Of a DNA stretch of 64,000 bases, positions 42,573 through 52,924 are shown piece after piece. The notes beneath the pieces are model-generated. The model did not search any database and was not told the origin of the DNA. It worked only from the letters and a program-made list of their open reading frames with translations. The first letter of the stretch is position 1; each line of letters starts with the position of its first letter. Origin of the DNA: Ruminococcus sp. AM36-2AA (GTDB lineage Bacteria; Bacillota; Clostridia; Lachnospirales; Lachnospiraceae); the NCBI RefSeq assembly GCF_003461955.1, contig NZ_QTYB01000005.1, forward strand, positions 1 to 64,000. Direction: 5' to 3'. A program made the position numbers and the translations under genes.

Positions 42573-43654
42573 TATGCATTCTCCTCCTCAAATTTCTTCA
42601 TGAATGCAACCAGAGCCTCTACACCAGCCTTCGGCATGGCATTGTAGATACTTGCACGCATTCCGCCAACAGTACGGTGTCCTTTCAGGTTTACAAGTCC
42701 TGCCTCTGTTGCCTCTTTCACAAACTTGGCATCCATTTCCTTGTCACCTGTTACAAACGGAACATTCATAAGAGATCTATCTTCTGGAACTACAGTTCCC
42801 TTGAACAGCTTGCTGGAATCCAGATAATCATAGAGGATCTTTGCCTTTTCCTCATTGCGCTGCTTCATCACTTCCAGACCGCCCATCTTCTTCAGCCATT
42901 TGAATACCTTGCCGCATACATAAATGCAGTAAGCATTCGGTGTGTTGTAAAGAGAACCTGCGTCTGCATGTGTCTTATAGGTCAGCATGGTTGGTGTTCC
43001 CGGAAGAACATCCTCTGTGATCAGATCCTCACGGATGATCACGATAACCATACCTGCCGGTCCGATGTTCTTCTGAACGCCGCCATAGATAATACCATAT
43101 TTGCTTACATCTACAGGCTCAGACAGGAAGCAGGAGGATACATCTGCTACCAGAGTCTTGCCTTTTGTGTTTGGAAGTTTTTTGAATTTTGTGCCGTAAA
43201 TGGTGTTGTTCTCACAGATGTATACATAGTCTGCATCCGGGCTGATCGGCAGATCACTGCAGTCCGGGATATAGCTGAAAGTTTTGTCCTCAGAAGATGC
43301 GATCTTGTTTGCTTTTCCGTATTTCTGAGCTTCCTGATAAGCTTTCTTTGCCCACTGACCTGTTACGATATAATCTGCGACCTTATTTTTCATAAGGTTC
43401 ATCGGGATCATGGCAAACTGCTGGGATGCTCCTCCCTGAAGGAAAAGTACCTTGTAGTTATCTGGGATGTTCATAAGCTCGCGGAGATCTTTCTCAGCTG
43501 TATCAATAATCTCCTGAAACGCTGCACTTCTGTGACTCATTTCCATAACGGACATTCCTGTGCCGTTATAATCAAGCATTTCATCAGCTACTTCTTTGAG
43601 TACTTCCTCCGGAAGCACTGCCGGTCCGGCAGAAAAATTGTACACTCTACTCAT
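42572..43654 (-). CDS. serC: Phosphoserine aminotransferase
   Basis: A 360-residue PLP enzyme converting 3-phosphohydroxypyruvate and glutamate to phosphoserine. The N-terminal YNFSAGPAVLPEEVL and MSHRSAAFQEI signatures are typical; the PLP Lys is in YGGVQKNIGPAG. It overlaps serA by 1 bp and ilvB by 8 bp, so the three are translationally linked. It may also act in pyridoxine synthesis in organisms with that pathway. No serB is adjacent. Confidence 0.96.
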   Translation of the reverse strand: MSRVYNFSAGPAVLPEEVLKEVADEMLDYNGTGMSVMEMSHRSAAFQEIIDTAEKDLRELMNIPDNYKVLFLQGGASQQFAMIPMNLMKNKVADYIVTGQWAKKAYQEAQKYGKANKIASSEDKTFSYIPDCSDLPISPDADYVYICENNTIYGTKFKKLPNTKGKTLVADVSSCFLSEPVDVSKYGIIYGGVQKNIGPAGMVIVIIREDLITEDVLPGTPTMLTYKTHADAGSLYNTPNAYCIYVCGKVFKWLKKMGGLEVMKQRNEEKAKILYDYLDSSKLFKGTVVPEDRSLMNVPFVTGDKEMDAKFVKEATEAGLVNLKGHRTVGGMRASIYNAMPKAGVEALVAFMKKFEEENA

Positions 43655-45329
43655 GTTTCTTCATATCCTCCTCGTCAAATACATCATCAAGATTCGCACC
43701 AGCCGGTACCATCGGGAACACACTCAGATCCTGATCGATCCAGCAATCCAGAACGACAGGTCCCTCTGCTGCCAGTGCCATCTTAAGTGCAGGTTCCACA
43801 TCCTCCATCCTTGTCACACGAATGGCTTTTGCACCCAGCGCCTCTGATAATTTTACAAAATCAACAGAATCATCCAGTACTGTGGAAGAATATCTCTTTC
43901 CATAGAAAAGCGTCTGCCACTGACGCACCATTCCCAGTACGTGATTGTTCATGACAATCTGGATCAACTGTCTACCACAGCGCGCTGCTGTTGCCAGTTC
44001 ATTCATATTCATACGGAAGCATCCGTCACCTGCTATATTAACAACTGTTTTTTCCGGTCTGCCCATCTTTGCGCCAATTGCAGCGCCAAGGCCATAGCCC
44101 ATCGTTCCAAGGCCGCCGGAAGTAAGAAGAGTTCTCGGCTCTTTGTATTTATAATACTGTGCCGCCCACATCTGATGCTGTCCAACATCTGTGGAGATGA
44201 TGGCATCACCATTGGTCAGTTCATAAAGTTTCTCTATAATATACGGACCTGTCAGCTGTGTATGATCATAATTCAGCGGATATTTTGCTTTCAGTTCCTG
44301 GATATGTGCGATCCACTCCGGATGTTCTTTTTCCGGAACTTCCTCCAGAAGACGTTTCAGCACTTCTTTCACATCTCCGATCACGCTTGCATCCACTTTG
44401 ATATTTTTGTTGATCTCCGCAGCATCTACATCGATCTGAAGGATTTTTGCATTATGTGCAAAAGTCTTGGTATTTCCTGTTACACGGTCACTGAAACGTG
44501 CTCCAAGAACAATGAGAAGATCACATTCCGTAACACCAAGATCGGAAGTCTTGGTTCCGTGCATACCTACCATACCGGTATAAAGCGGATCCTCACCTGG
44601 GAAAGTACCTTTACCCATCAGTGTATCGCAGACCGGAGCCTGGATCCTGTGAGCCAGTTCGCGGACTTCCTGGTCAGCACCGGAGATCACACAGCCGCCG
44701 CCTACAAAAATAAAAGGTTTCTTTGCCTCTCTGATCATTTCCAGCACCTGGTCCATATCTTCTTTGCGGATGTTTTTGATCTCACGGTTAACGGTAGCCG
44801 GATGGCATGGCTCGTATTCATATTTCATTCCTGTGATATCCTTCGGAACATCCACAAGAACCGGGCCAGGTCTTCCGCTTTTTGCAATATAAAATGCTCT
44901 TCTTAACGTATCTGCAAGATCTTCGATATTCTTTACAATAAAGCTGTATTTTGTCACAGGCATTACGATACCTGCGATATCAACCTCCTGGAAAGAATCT
45001 CTTCCCAGGAGTGGTCTTCCTACGTTTGCAGTAATGGCTACCATCGGTACGGAATCCATGTATGCAGTCGCGATTCCTGTTACCAGGTTGGTGGCTCCAG
45101 GACCGGATGTTGCCAGGCAGACGCCCACTTTTCCGGTAGCTCTCGCATAACCGTCAGCAGCATGGGATGCACCCTGCTCGTGGGAGGTCAATACATGTGT
45201 GATCTCATCTTTGTATTCATATAAGGCATCGTAAACATTCAGGATCGCGCCGCCCGGATATCCAAATACGGTATCAACGCCCTGTTCCTTCAGACATTCT
45301 ACGATGATCTCTGCACCTGTAAGCTGCAT
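43647..45329 (-). CDS. ilvB: Acetolactate synthase, large catalytic subunit
   Basis: A 560-residue ThDP- and FAD-dependent enzyme making acetolactate or acetohydroxybutyrate. The catalytic Glu is in TSHEQGASHAADGYARATG; the FAD region has RFSDRVTGN; the ThDP motif is GDGCFRMNMNELATAA. It is the anabolic type, with the RQWQ segment seen in IlvB. The regulatory small subunit gene (ilvN/ilvH), usually adjacent, is not in this operon. Confidence 0.95.
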   Translation of the reverse strand: MQLTGAEIIVECLKEQGVDTVFGYPGGAILNVYDALYEYKDEITHVLTSHEQGASHAADGYARATGKVGVCLATSGPGATNLVTGIATAYMDSVPMVAITANVGRPLLGRDSFQEVDIAGIVMPVTKYSFIVKNIEDLADTLRRAFYIAKSGRPGPVLVDVPKDITGMKYEYEPCHPATVNREIKNIRKEDMDQVLEMIREAKKPFIFVGGGCVISGADQEVRELAHRIQAPVCDTLMGKGTFPGEDPLYTGMVGMHGTKTSDLGVTECDLLIVLGARFSDRVTGNTKTFAHNAKILQIDVDAAEINKNIKVDASVIGDVKEVLKRLLEEVPEKEHPEWIAHIQELKAKYPLNYDHTQLTGPYIIEKLYELTNGDAIISTDVGQHQMWAAQYYKYKEPRTLLTSGGLGTMGYGLGAAIGAKMGRPEKTVVNIAGDGCFRMNMNELATAARCGRQLIQIVMNNHVLGMVRQWQTLFYGKRYSSTVLDDSVDFVKLSEALGAKAIRVTRMEDVEPALKMALAAEGPVVLDCWIDQDLSVFPMVPAGANLDDVFDEEDMKKHE

Positions 45330-45344
45330 GTCTTTCGTTCCTCC

Positions 45345-47018
45345 TTATTTTGCTTTCGGTACTTCCAGGATCGCACCACGGTTTCCGGATGTTACCATGG
45401 AAGCATATCTTGCCAGATATCCGGTTGTTACCTTCGGCTCTCTTGGCTGCCATTTTTCTCTTCTTGCCTGCATCTCTTCGTCAGAAACTTTGATCTCCAG
45501 TTTCAGTTCCGGAATATTGATGCTGATGATATCGCCTTCCTCAACCAGTGCGATCGGGCCGCCTACGGCTGCCTCCGGTGATACGTGTCCGATAGCAGCT
45601 CCTCTGGATGCGCCGCTGAAACGTCCGTCTGTGATCAGGGCTACGGAAGAACCAAGTCCCATTCCCACGATTGCGGATGTCGGGTTCAGCATCTCTCTCA
45701 TTCCAGGACCACCTTTTGGTCCCTCGTAACGGATAACAACTACATCACCCTCTACGATCTTGCCGCTCTTGATTGCCACAATCGCGTCATCCTCGCTGTC
45801 AAATACACGTGCAGGACCTTCATGTACCAGCATTTCCGGTACAACTGCGGAACGTTTTACAACGCCGCCGTCCGGTGCAAGGTTTCCTTTCAGTACGGCA
45901 AGTCCGCCTGTCTTTGTATACGGATTGTCGATCGGGCGGATAACTTCCGGATTCAGATTTACACAATCTTTGATATTTTCCCCAACTGTTTTTCCTGTTA
46001 CTGTCATACACTCTGTATGAAGAAGTCCGATCTTGTTCAGCTCATTCATAACCGCATAAACACCGCCGGCCTCGTTGAGGTCTTCCATGTAAGTCGGGCC
46101 TGCCGGTGCAAGGTGGCAGAGGTTCGGAGTCTTCTCACTGATCTCATTTGCAAAGCTGATGTCAAAGTCCATTCCGATCTCATGTGCGATAGCCGGAAGA
46201 TGAAGCATACTGTTTGTGGAGCATCCAAGTGCCATATCTACGGTAAGAGCATTTAAAACTGCCTCTTTTGTCATGATGTCTCTTGGGCGGATGTTCCTTT
46301 TGTACATTTCCATTACCTGCATTCCTGCATGTTTTGCAAGACGGATACGCTCGGAGTATACGGCCGGGATGGTACCATTTCCCTTAAGTCCCATTCCAAG
46401 AACCTCTGTCAGGCAGTTCATGCTGTTTGCAGTGTACATACCGGAACATGATCCACAGGTCGGACAGGTTTTGTTCTCGAATTCTGCCAGGTCATCTGCT
46501 GTGATCGTTCCTGCTGCATAGGAACCTACTGCCTCAAACATGCTGGAAAGACTTGTTTTGTGTCCTTTTACATGACCGGCAAGCATCGGGCCTCCGCTTA
46601 CAAATACAGTCGGAACATTGATTCTTGCTGCTGCCATCAGAAGGCCAGGTACGTTCTTATCACAGTTGGGTACCATAACCAGAGCATCAAACTGATGAGC
46701 CATTGCCATAGCCTCTGTGGAATCTGCGATCAGGTCACGGGTTACCAGGGAATATTTCATTCCAACGTGTCCCATTGCAATTCCGTCACATACTGCGATC
46801 GCCGGGAATACAACCGGTGTTCCACCAGCCATTGCAACGCCAAGTTTTACGGCGTTTACGATCTTGTCAAGGTTCATATGTCCCGGTACGATCTCGTTGT
46901 AAGAGCTTACGATTCCTACCAGTGGTTTGTCCATTTCTTCTTTTGTCATTCCAAGGGCATTGAACAGGGAACGATGTGGTGCCTGCTGTGTGCCTTTTCT
47001 TACGGTATCACTTCTCAT
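45345..47018 (-). CDS. ilvD: Dihydroxy-acid dehydratase
   Basis: A 557-residue Fe-S dehydratase of valine, leucine and isoleucine synthesis. Cluster cysteines are in [26 protein letters not shown] and [11 protein letters not shown]; the C-terminal [20 protein letters not shown] motif is conserved. It lies 15 bp upstream of ilvB and after leuB. Confidence 0.97.
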   Translation of the reverse strand: MRSDTVRKGTQQAPHRSLFNALGMTKEEMDKPLVGIVSSYNEIVPGHMNLDKIVNAVKLGVAMAGGTPVVFPAIAVCDGIAMGHVGMKYSLVTRDLIADSTEAMAMAHQFDALVMVPNCDKNVPGLLMAAARINVPTVFVSGGPMLAGHVKGHKTSLSSMFEAVGSYAAGTITADDLAEFENKTCPTCGSCSGMYTANSMNCLTEVLGMGLKGNGTIPAVYSERIRLAKHAGMQVMEMYKRNIRPRDIMTKEAVLNALTVDMALGCSTNSMLHLPAIAHEIGMDFDISFANEISEKTPNLCHLAPAGPTYMEDLNEAGGVYAVMNELNKIGLLHTECMTVTGKTVGENIKDCVNLNPEVIRPIDNPYTKTGGLAVLKGNLAPDGGVVKRSAVVPEMLVHEGPARVFDSEDDAIVAIKSGKIVEGDVVVIRYEGPKGGPGMREMLNPTSAIVGMGLGSSVALITDGRFSGASRGAAIGHVSPEAAVGGPIALVEEGDIISINIPELKLEIKVSDEEMQARREKWQPREPKVTTGYLARYASMVTSGNRGAILEVPKAK

Positions 47019-47076
47019 TTTTTAAGGTTCTCCTTTTTATTCTTTACGATATGGTTCTATATCTCTTCAAATTTAT

Positions 47077-48162
47077 TTATGCGATGGCATCTGCGATCAG
47101 ATCGCCCATCTCTTTAGTTCCCACAAGTTTGCAGCCCTCAGACATGATATCTCCGGTTCTGTAACCAGCTGTCAGAACTTTCTGTACTGCTGTTTCCACA
47201 GCATCTGCCTCTTTGTCAAGATCCAGAGAATATCTCAGCATCATGGCTGCAGAAAGGATAGTTGCGATCGGGTTTGCCTTGTTCTGACCTGCGATATCCG
47301 GTGCGGAACCGTGGCTCGGCTCATAGAGGCCAAGTTTTGTCTCATTTAAGCTTGCGGAAGAAAGCATTCCGATGGAACCGGTTACCATACTTGCCTCATC
47401 AGAGAGGATATCTCCGAACATGTTCTCTGTAAGGATGACATCAAACTGTTTCGGATCACGTACCAGCTGCATTGCACAGTTATCAACCAGCATATGCTCC
47501 AGTGTTACATCCGGATAGTCTTTTGCAACATCTTCCACAACGCTTCTCCAGAGTCTGGAAGAATCCAGAACGTTTGCCTTATCTACACTTGTAACTTTAT
47601 TTCTTCTCTTACGTGCGATCTCAAATGCCTTGATGGCAATACGGCGGATCTCATTCTCATTATAGGAAAGAGTATCTACGGCTGTGCGGACTCCGTTCTC
47701 CTCGGTAGTCTTTCTGGCTCCGAAGTAAAGACCTCCTGTCAGCTCTCTTACGATAATCATGTCAAAACCATCTCCGATGATCTCATCACGAAGCGGGCAT
47801 GCATCACGAAGCTCATTGTAAAGATATGCAGGACGAAGGTTTGCAAAAAGGTTCAGCGCTTTACGGATTGCAAGAAGTCCTGCCTCCGGACGTTTAGACG
47901 GCTCCAGTTTGTACCACGGGGATGTCTTGGCATCGCCGCCGATGGACCCCATCAGTACGGCGTCAGAAGCTTTTGCCTGAGCAATGGCTTCCTCTGTAAG
48001 AGGTACTCCGTGAGCATCAATGGATGCACCTCCTAAAAGAACTTCTGTGTATGAAAATTTATGGCTGTATTTCTCGCATACTCTGTCTAAAACTTTTTTG
48101 GCCTCGGCAACAATCTCCGGGCCGATTCCGTCTCCCGGAATCAGGGCAATTTTGTACTCCAT
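47077..48162 (-). CDS. leuB: 3-isopropylmalate dehydrogenase
   Basis: A 361-residue NAD+-dependent beta-decarboxylating dehydrogenase of leucine synthesis. Signatures: [22 protein letters not shown] [26 protein letters not shown] and [21 protein letters not shown] at 48162 has a TCGGAGGAGTAG ribosome site; the earlier in-frame ATG lies inside the promoter. It is first in leuB-ilvD-ilvB-serC-serA. leuA, leuC, leuD and ilvC are not in the window. Confidence 0.96.
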   Translation of the reverse strand: MEYKIALIPGDGIGPEIVAEAKKVLDRVCEKYSHKFSYTEVLLGGASIDAHGVPLTEEAIAQAKASDAVLMGSIGGDAKTSPWYKLEPSKRPEAGLLAIRKALNLFANLRPAYLYNELRDACPLRDEIIGDGFDMIIVRELTGGLYFGARKTTEENGVRTAVDTLSYNENEIRRIAIKAFEIARKRRNKVTSVDKANVLDSSRLWRSVVEDVAKDYPDVTLEHMLVDNCAMQLVRDPKQFDVILTENMFGDILSDEASMVTGSIGMLSSASLNETKLGLYEPSHGSAPDIAGQNKANPIATILSAAMMLRYSLDLDKEADAVETAVQKVLTAGYRTGDIMSEGCKLVGTKEMGDLIADAIA

Positions 48163-48229
48163 TTTATCTACTCCTCCGATTTCCCCTGTGCTGTAAAATT
48201 TTAACGCACTGGTGTGGATAATTGTTATT

Positions 48230-48258
48230 ATCATAACGCACTTTTCGACGGATTTCAA
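48230..48258 (-). promoter_or_regulatory. Promoter of the leuB operon
   Basis: Minus strand: -35 TTGAAA (48253-48258), 17-bp spacer, -10 TATGAT (48230-48235). The short leader has no T-box or leucine leader peptide that I can see. Confidence 0.75.
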
Positions 48259-48486
48259 CCTATTAAATAGATAAAGTTATCTCCAGGATATAAAAAGAGC
48301 TCCTGTGTCTTTGATTTTCTTCCTGACTCCTGGTACTTTGGCTCCCTGCTTTCTGCCCGTTACCGCCACGCTCCCGCCCGAAAAGTATCTTATGCCACAG
48401 GATGTTCCACTATGGCAAAAGCTGCCTTCCCGTTTCCGGTACAGCAGCCTTTTCTTTTTCCTGTATTCTGTTTTTCAAAAAATCTC

Positions 48487-49287
48487 TCAGAATTTTCCAC
48501 TGGAGCCGCCAAAAGTATCCCCCGAGGAAGACGTATGTGTACTGGAGCCCCCGCCACTGTCCTCATTTTTCGGTTTTGCGGATTTTGACACCGTACTGTA
48601 AAGATAATACTCGTTACTTCTGGTTACCTTCATACTGCCCTGACGTACATAGGAAGCAGCCTGATCCTGTTTTCGCACAGTTTTCAGTTTCCTCCTCATA
48701 TTTCCGGTTATAAGCACGCCTGCCACAAGTCCCACTGCAAGAGCAATCAGCAGATTTGCCCCCACATCAAAAGACTCCTTTGGAAGATTTCCCACATCAT
48801 ATGGCTCTGCCTCATCCGCCTGCATGATAAAGTCATCGCATTCCATGGCAAACATCTGAAACGCTTCGTTATAATCCCCATCACTTAAATAAGGCTTCAC
48901 CTGCTCCATGATATATTCCTGTCCGGCATCGGTAAACGCTTCAATAGCATAACCATGTGTTGCAATAGCCCAGTTACGGTCACCCATATCCACCAGGAAC
49001 AAAATACCGTCACCATCTTCTCCCTGTCCATATCCATGGTCAATAAAATAATCATCTGCATAAGCCTGCGCCGTTTTTCCTTCCAGACTATTGGTGGTAA
49101 CAATGATAACATCTACCTGTTCCCGCTCACTGATCTCATCCAGTGTATTGCAAAGGCTCTCCTTTTGATCTGTATCCAGAAGTCCCGCCTGATCCGCAAG
49201 CCGGCTTTCTGTTTCCGCCCATACCGGAAAGGCACATGCCAGGCATAAAAGGATCACTGTCAGAAATACGGATATTCTCTTTTTCAT
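48487..49287 (-). CDS. TPM-domain membrane protein (YdjH/YgcG-like)
   Basis: A 266-residue protein: signal peptide (1-24, VWA cleavage), then a TPM domain (LADQAGLLDTDQKESL... EQVDVIIVTT... GYGQGEDGDGILFLVDMGDRNWAIATHGYAIEAF), one TM helix near 180-200, and a Ser/Gly-rich tail ending GGSSGKF. It is the third gene of a module matching Bacillus ydjI, ydjG and ydjH in domain content. Start ATG at 49287 has a GGAGGTGAATGCC site. Confidence 0.82.
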   Translation of the reverse strand: MKKRISVFLTVILLCLACAFPVWAETESRLADQAGLLDTDQKESLCNTLDEISEREQVDVIIVTTNSLEGKTAQAYADDYFIDHGYGQGEDGDGILFLVDMGDRNWAIATHGYAIEAFTDAGQEYIMEQVKPYLSDGDYNEAFQMFAMECDDFIMQADEAEPYDVGNLPKESFDVGANLLIALAVGLVAGVLITGNMRRKLKTVRKQDQAASYVRQGSMKVTRSNEYYLYSTVSKSAKPKNEDSGGGSSTHTSSSGDTFGGSSGKF

Positions 49288-49301
49288 GGCATTCACCTCC
49301 C

Positions 49302-50387
49302 CTACAAAGCCCAGATCAGATACAGGATAATATAGGCGATCACGCCAACGATCCCCGTCGTTCCCAGGAACCATCTCGCAAAAGCACTCTTATCTGTGGG
49401 CAGATTCCCCACAAATTTCCCAGTCTGGCCATTCATGGCAAATATGTAATTATCGCCTTTCCATTTCGTCTGCAGGATCCATACCGGATACAGTGCATAC
49501 TTCGTAGTTCCGTTATGAAGCCGGATGCTGGTATTCTCCGGAACCACACTGGAATAGCCTCTGACCGTATCCCGGAATGCATCTTCCGTACTGTGACGGA
49601 TACGCTCATTGGCACGTCCCTCGCACTCTTCCGCCGTCACATCATACTTATCCGCAAAATATCCCGCCAGATATGCAGTCTGGAAATCCACCGCCTCTTT
49701 AAAATCAAAAGGCTCTATGGACTCCATCAGATCATTTTCCATACTGGCCGAACCATCCACAGGTACATGATCAAATCCCAGAGAACCACTTCTGTGTACT
49801 GCATAATAACTGGTTTCCGTATAATCATAATCATTATCACTCCAGAAACGGGTCTTCGTAGCTTTATAGCGGATATCCGCACTGGCATCCGTATCATAAA
49901 GCCAGAACGGAACGTAGATCCCCTTCACCTCACTGATATGATTCTCCGACTTAAACGCTTTCGGGAGAAGGCGCTTGCCTGACAAATGCTTCTTCAGCTT
50001 CTCCTTTGCAGCCTTTTTATCCAGCTTAAACGGAATCACGTAATCTGGTTTCAGTGCACCGGACAGCTGTCCGGTCATTACCACCGGGCTGCCGCAAAAC
50101 GGGCAGGCTGTCGCTGCCGTATTGGCATCACCCACGATCTCACCGCCACAGGACTTACACGTATAAGTACGTAATCCCTCACTCTCTCCATCCTGCCACT
50201 CACTGCCAGCCTCATCCGACCAGTTCATATCCTCCGGCTGTTCTTCTTCTACAGCCTTAGCATGCTCCGATAATGTCTTAACATCAAACTCCGTATCACA
50301 GAACGGACACTTCATCTTCTGTGCAGAACTGTCAAACTCTATGGAGCCACCACAGCACGGGCACTTAAACTCCTGCATCTTCGCCAT
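49302..50387 (-). CDS. Double zinc-ribbon membrane protein (YdjG-like)
   Basis: A 361-residue protein with two N-terminal zinc ribbons (CPCCGGSIEF...CPFCDTEF and CKSCGGEIVGD...CPFCGSP), a long soluble middle and a C-terminal TM helix (about 340-358). Related to TFIIB-ribbon proteins such as YdjG, which in Bacillus recruits PspA to membranes together with YdjH. It lies between the SPFH gene and the TPM gene, 85 and 14 bp away. Confidence 0.78.
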   Translation of the reverse strand: MAKMQEFKCPCCGGSIEFDSSAQKMKCPFCDTEFDVKTLSEHAKAVEEEQPEDMNWSDEAGSEWQDGESEGLRTYTCKSCGGEIVGDANTAATACPFCGSPVVMTGQLSGALKPDYVIPFKLDKKAAKEKLKKHLSGKRLLPKAFKSENHISEVKGIYVPFWLYDTDASADIRYKATKTRFWSDNDYDYTETSYYAVHRSGSLGFDHVPVDGSASMENDLMESIEPFDFKEAVDFQTAYLAGYFADKYDVTAEECEGRANERIRHSTEDAFRDTVRGYSSVVPENTSIRLHNGTTKYALYPVWILQTKWKGDNYIFAMNGQTGKFVGNLPTDKSAFARWFLGTTGIVGVIAYIILYLIWAL

Positions 50388-50472
50388 ATATCCACCTCAA
50401 TTCATCCTTCTGTATCCATCGACCGGCAGGAGTTATCCTGTGAATTTCTCCTGACCTTCTCCATTTTGTGAT

Positions 50473-51813
50473 TTATACAGCATCCTCCGGTCCGAACGGA
50501 TCCCCGCACTCCGGGCAGAACTTCGGTGGATTCTCCGGATCAGCCGGTTCCCATCCACACCTGCTGCAACGATACCTCAACTTCTTCTCCGGCCTCTTCG
50601 CTCCACAGTTCGTACAAAACTTCCCTTTATTCACTGTACCGCAGGAACAAGTCCAGCTGTCCTCCACCGGACGCGGTGCCCCACACTCCGGACAGAACTT
50701 ACCCGTAGAAACCGCACCACAACTGCAAGTCCAGGAATCTCCGCCTGCTGCCGGCCGGATCTTTGGCTGAGTCTGTACGTTGTTCTGCGCTGCCTGTGCC
50801 TCACGCTTCTGTCCCATTTCAAAAAGCTGCTGAGCATTCAGGCCCCCTGCGCTGGCAGCCATCCCCATGCCCATAAAACCAGTCATAGCCCCGGCGGAAT
50901 TGGAAGCCGCAGCCTTCATGGCATCCGCCTGAGCACCAGTCAGTGTGGCTGCAGCCATCGAAGGATCACGCATCATAGCCGTGCGCTGGGCCTGCTTGAT
51001 CATCTCGGCGTCCTCATCCGGAAGTGTAACCGAGCCCAGCGCAACACTTACGACTTTTAAGCCCCGAAGCTCTGCCCACTTCGCTGAAAGAACCTCATTC
51101 ATGGCATTCTCAAGCTCCGTGTTGTGGGTCACGATCTGATTCGGACGAAGCTCCATCTCAGAAAGACGGCCAAAAGCCGGCTGCAGTGCGCTGACAAACT
51201 CCGTTTTCAGCTGTCCATCCAGTTCCTCTCTCGTGTATTCCCGCTCTACATTCCCACACACATTGGTATAAAAAAGAAGCGGGTCCGCGATCCGATAGGA
51301 ATATACTCCATGACAGCGCACTGCAACATCAATATCAAGTCCGATCCTGGAATCTACCACACGGAACGGGATCGGAGTAGCCGTGCCAAATTTGTTATCC
51401 ACAAGCTCCTTGGTATTAAAATAATATACCCTCTGATCCTTACCCGTATCACCACCGAACACAAAACGCTTACCGATGGTCTGGAAAGTCCTGCGGATAC
51501 CTTCCCCAAGACTTCCCGCAAAAATACTCGGCTCTGTGGAAGCATCATAAGTATACTCACCTGGATCTGCACAGATATCCACAACTTTCCCCTGCTCCAC
51601 GATCATCATACACTGACCATCTGCAACTGCAATCCCACTTCCGCTGGTAATGATATTGTCGCTGCCTCTCTTATTGGAAGACCTGGATGATGTACGCTTC
51701 GTACCCTTCACCACCATCACTTCTTTATCCATAGCCTCACAGTAAAAAAACTCCTTCCACTGATCCGCCATCGTACCCCCTGCTGCGCCAACAGCCGCTC
51801 TGATAAGACCCAT
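50473..51813 (-). CDS. SPFH-domain protein with C-terminal zinc ribbons (YdjI/virion core-like)
   Basis: A 446-residue protein. The SPFH/band-7-like region spans about 45-270; a helical Ala/Gly/Met-rich stretch follows (about 280-345), then three short zinc-ribbon-like motifs with paired Cys (WTCSCGAV...CPECGAPRP, WTCSCGTVNKGKFCTNCG and CSRCGWEP...CPECGDP). The family forms membrane-associated scaffolds. ATG at 51813 was chosen for the AAAGGGG site. It is the first gene of the envelope-stress-like module; no PspA gene is next to it. Confidence 0.85.
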   Translation of the reverse strand: MGLIRAAVGAAGGTMADQWKEFFYCEAMDKEVMVVKGTKRTSSRSSNKRGSDNIITSGSGIAVADGQCMMIVEQGKVVDICADPGEYTYDASTEPSIFAGSLGEGIRRTFQTIGKRFVFGGDTGKDQRVYYFNTKELVDNKFGTATPIPFRVVDSRIGLDIDVAVRCHGVYSYRIADPLLFYTNVCGNVEREYTREELDGQLKTEFVSALQPAFGRLSEMELRPNQIVTHNTELENAMNEVLSAKWAELRGLKVVSVALGSVTLPDEDAEMIKQAQRTAMMRDPSMAAATLTGAQADAMKAAASNSAGAMTGFMGMGMAASAGGLNAQQLFEMGQKREAQAAQNNVQTQPKIRPAAGGDSWTCSCGAVSTGKFCPECGAPRPVEDSWTCSCGTVNKGKFCTNCGAKRPEKKLRYRCSRCGWEPADPENPPKFCPECGDPFGPEDAV

Positions 51814-51974
51814 AAAACCGACCCCTTTCTGAAAATTCATTCTTATTTGTAATTTTATAATATTCTGCAGTAACCGTCACTCTCATTTCTGATAGTAATA
51901 CCATTATTGCATGAATTACATCAAAAATCCACTTATTTCTATACAATATTACATTTGTCACATCCCAAATTAAA

Positions 51975-52273
51975 GCTGACAGCACCGCGCCTCAGCCACA
52001 TTCCAATCCCAATCTAACAACACAACCTCACATCCAACCTCAGGCTGACAGCACCGCGCCTCAGCCACACTCCAATCCCAATCTAACAACACAACCTCAC
52101 ATCCAACCTCAGGCTGACAGCACCGCGCCTCAGCCACACTCCAATCCCAATCTAACAACACAACCTCACATCCAACCTCAGGCTGACAGCACCGCGCCTC
52201 AGCCACACTCCAATCTCAATCTAACAACACAACCACACATCCAACCTCAGGCTGACAGCGCAGCGCCTCAGCC
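51975..52273. repeat. 69-bp tandem repeats
   Basis: Four full units starting at 51975, 52044, 52113 and 52182, plus a partial one at 52251, nearly identical. On the minus strand they stay open as a 23-residue repeat, but there is no ribosome site or recognisable domain. They abut giant hairpin C. The stretch 51841-51974 has nothing I can assign apart from the SPFH gene's upstream region. Confidence 0.95.
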
Positions 52274-52306
52274 GTCCCTTGATCACCCTCACGCTGCCGA
52301 AAGTCA

Positions 52307-52517
52307 GCCGGGGAAGGGGATGCTGGCTGGCTCTGCTTCTGCAGGAGGGGAGCTGGTACTTGGGCGGCGGGAATCTGCGTTGTTTTTCAAAAGTCCGTTG
52401 TCTGAGCGGCGTCACGCCGCGAGTTCGGACTTTTGGAAAACGGTTTTAGCAGAATCCCGGTGCCCTAGAACCAGCCCCCGACGAAGCCGCAGACCAGACA
52501 GCATCCCCTCCCCCGGC
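52307..52517 (+). repeat. Giant nested inverted repeat, copy C
   Basis: Outer arms 52307-52330 and 52494-52517 pair with few mismatches; the apical stem CAAAAGTCCG (52388-52397) pairs with 52426-52435; an extra GCGGCG/CGCCGC stem closes the loop that again shows GAGC...GAGTT. The stems share little sequence with copies A and B but have the same layout. Confidence 0.85.
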
Positions 52518-52542
52518 GTCCCTTCAACCATCCCTTCCGCAC

Positions 52543-52579
52543 AAAAAAAAGACACCACGTCAAAAAAACGCAGTGCCTT
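52543..52579 (-). terminator. Probable terminator of yajC
   Basis: Minus strand: AGGCACT pairs with GGTGTCT (G-U pairs), followed by eight T. Confidence 0.55.
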
Positions 52580-52609
52580 CCCATATTCACGTTATTGCCA
52601 AAAAAGTCA

Positions 52610-52924
52610 TCAAGCAGAAGCCTGATCAGCCTTCTCAACCTCAGCAATCGCCTGCTTCCTCATAGGAATACGGCAATTCTTATTATTACCAAACTCAACA
52701 ATAACATCTTCCTCAGTCATATCAATAACAACACCATAAAAACCACTGGTAGTAACAACACTGTCACCAACCTCCATGCTGTTCAACATAGTCTGAGTTC
52801 TCTTCTGCTCCTTCTTCTGCGGACGGATCATCATAAAATACATAATTCCAAACAGAACTACGATCCAGACAATACCAAGACCCGCGCTAAGTCCGCCAGC
52901 TGCTGCTGTAGATGATGCGATCAT
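52610..52924 (-). CDS. yajC: Preprotein translocase subunit YajC
   Basis: A 104-residue single-TM protein (TM about 14-34, VWIVVLFGIMYFMMIRPQKKEQ) with the typical QTMLNSMEVGDSVVTTSGFYGVVIDM cytoplasmic beta domain. It associates with SecDF at the translocon. It follows tgt, the usual tgt-yajC order. Confidence 0.95.
   Translation of the reverse strand: MIASSTAAAGGLSAGLGIVWIVVLFGIMYFMMIRPQKKEQKRTQTMLNSMEVGDSVVTTSGFYGVVIDMTEEDVIVEFGNNKNCRIPMRKQAIAEVEKADQASA

Noticed and set aside
51970-52206. A 78-codon repeat protein on the minus strand
   Set aside because: The 69-bp unit length keeps one frame open by chance; no ribosome site and the frame stops at the array border.
51975-52273. Possible CRISPR array
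   Set aside because: Repeats are head-to-tail with no variable spacers, and no cas genes are in the window; the same holds for the 46-bp and 24-bp arrays.
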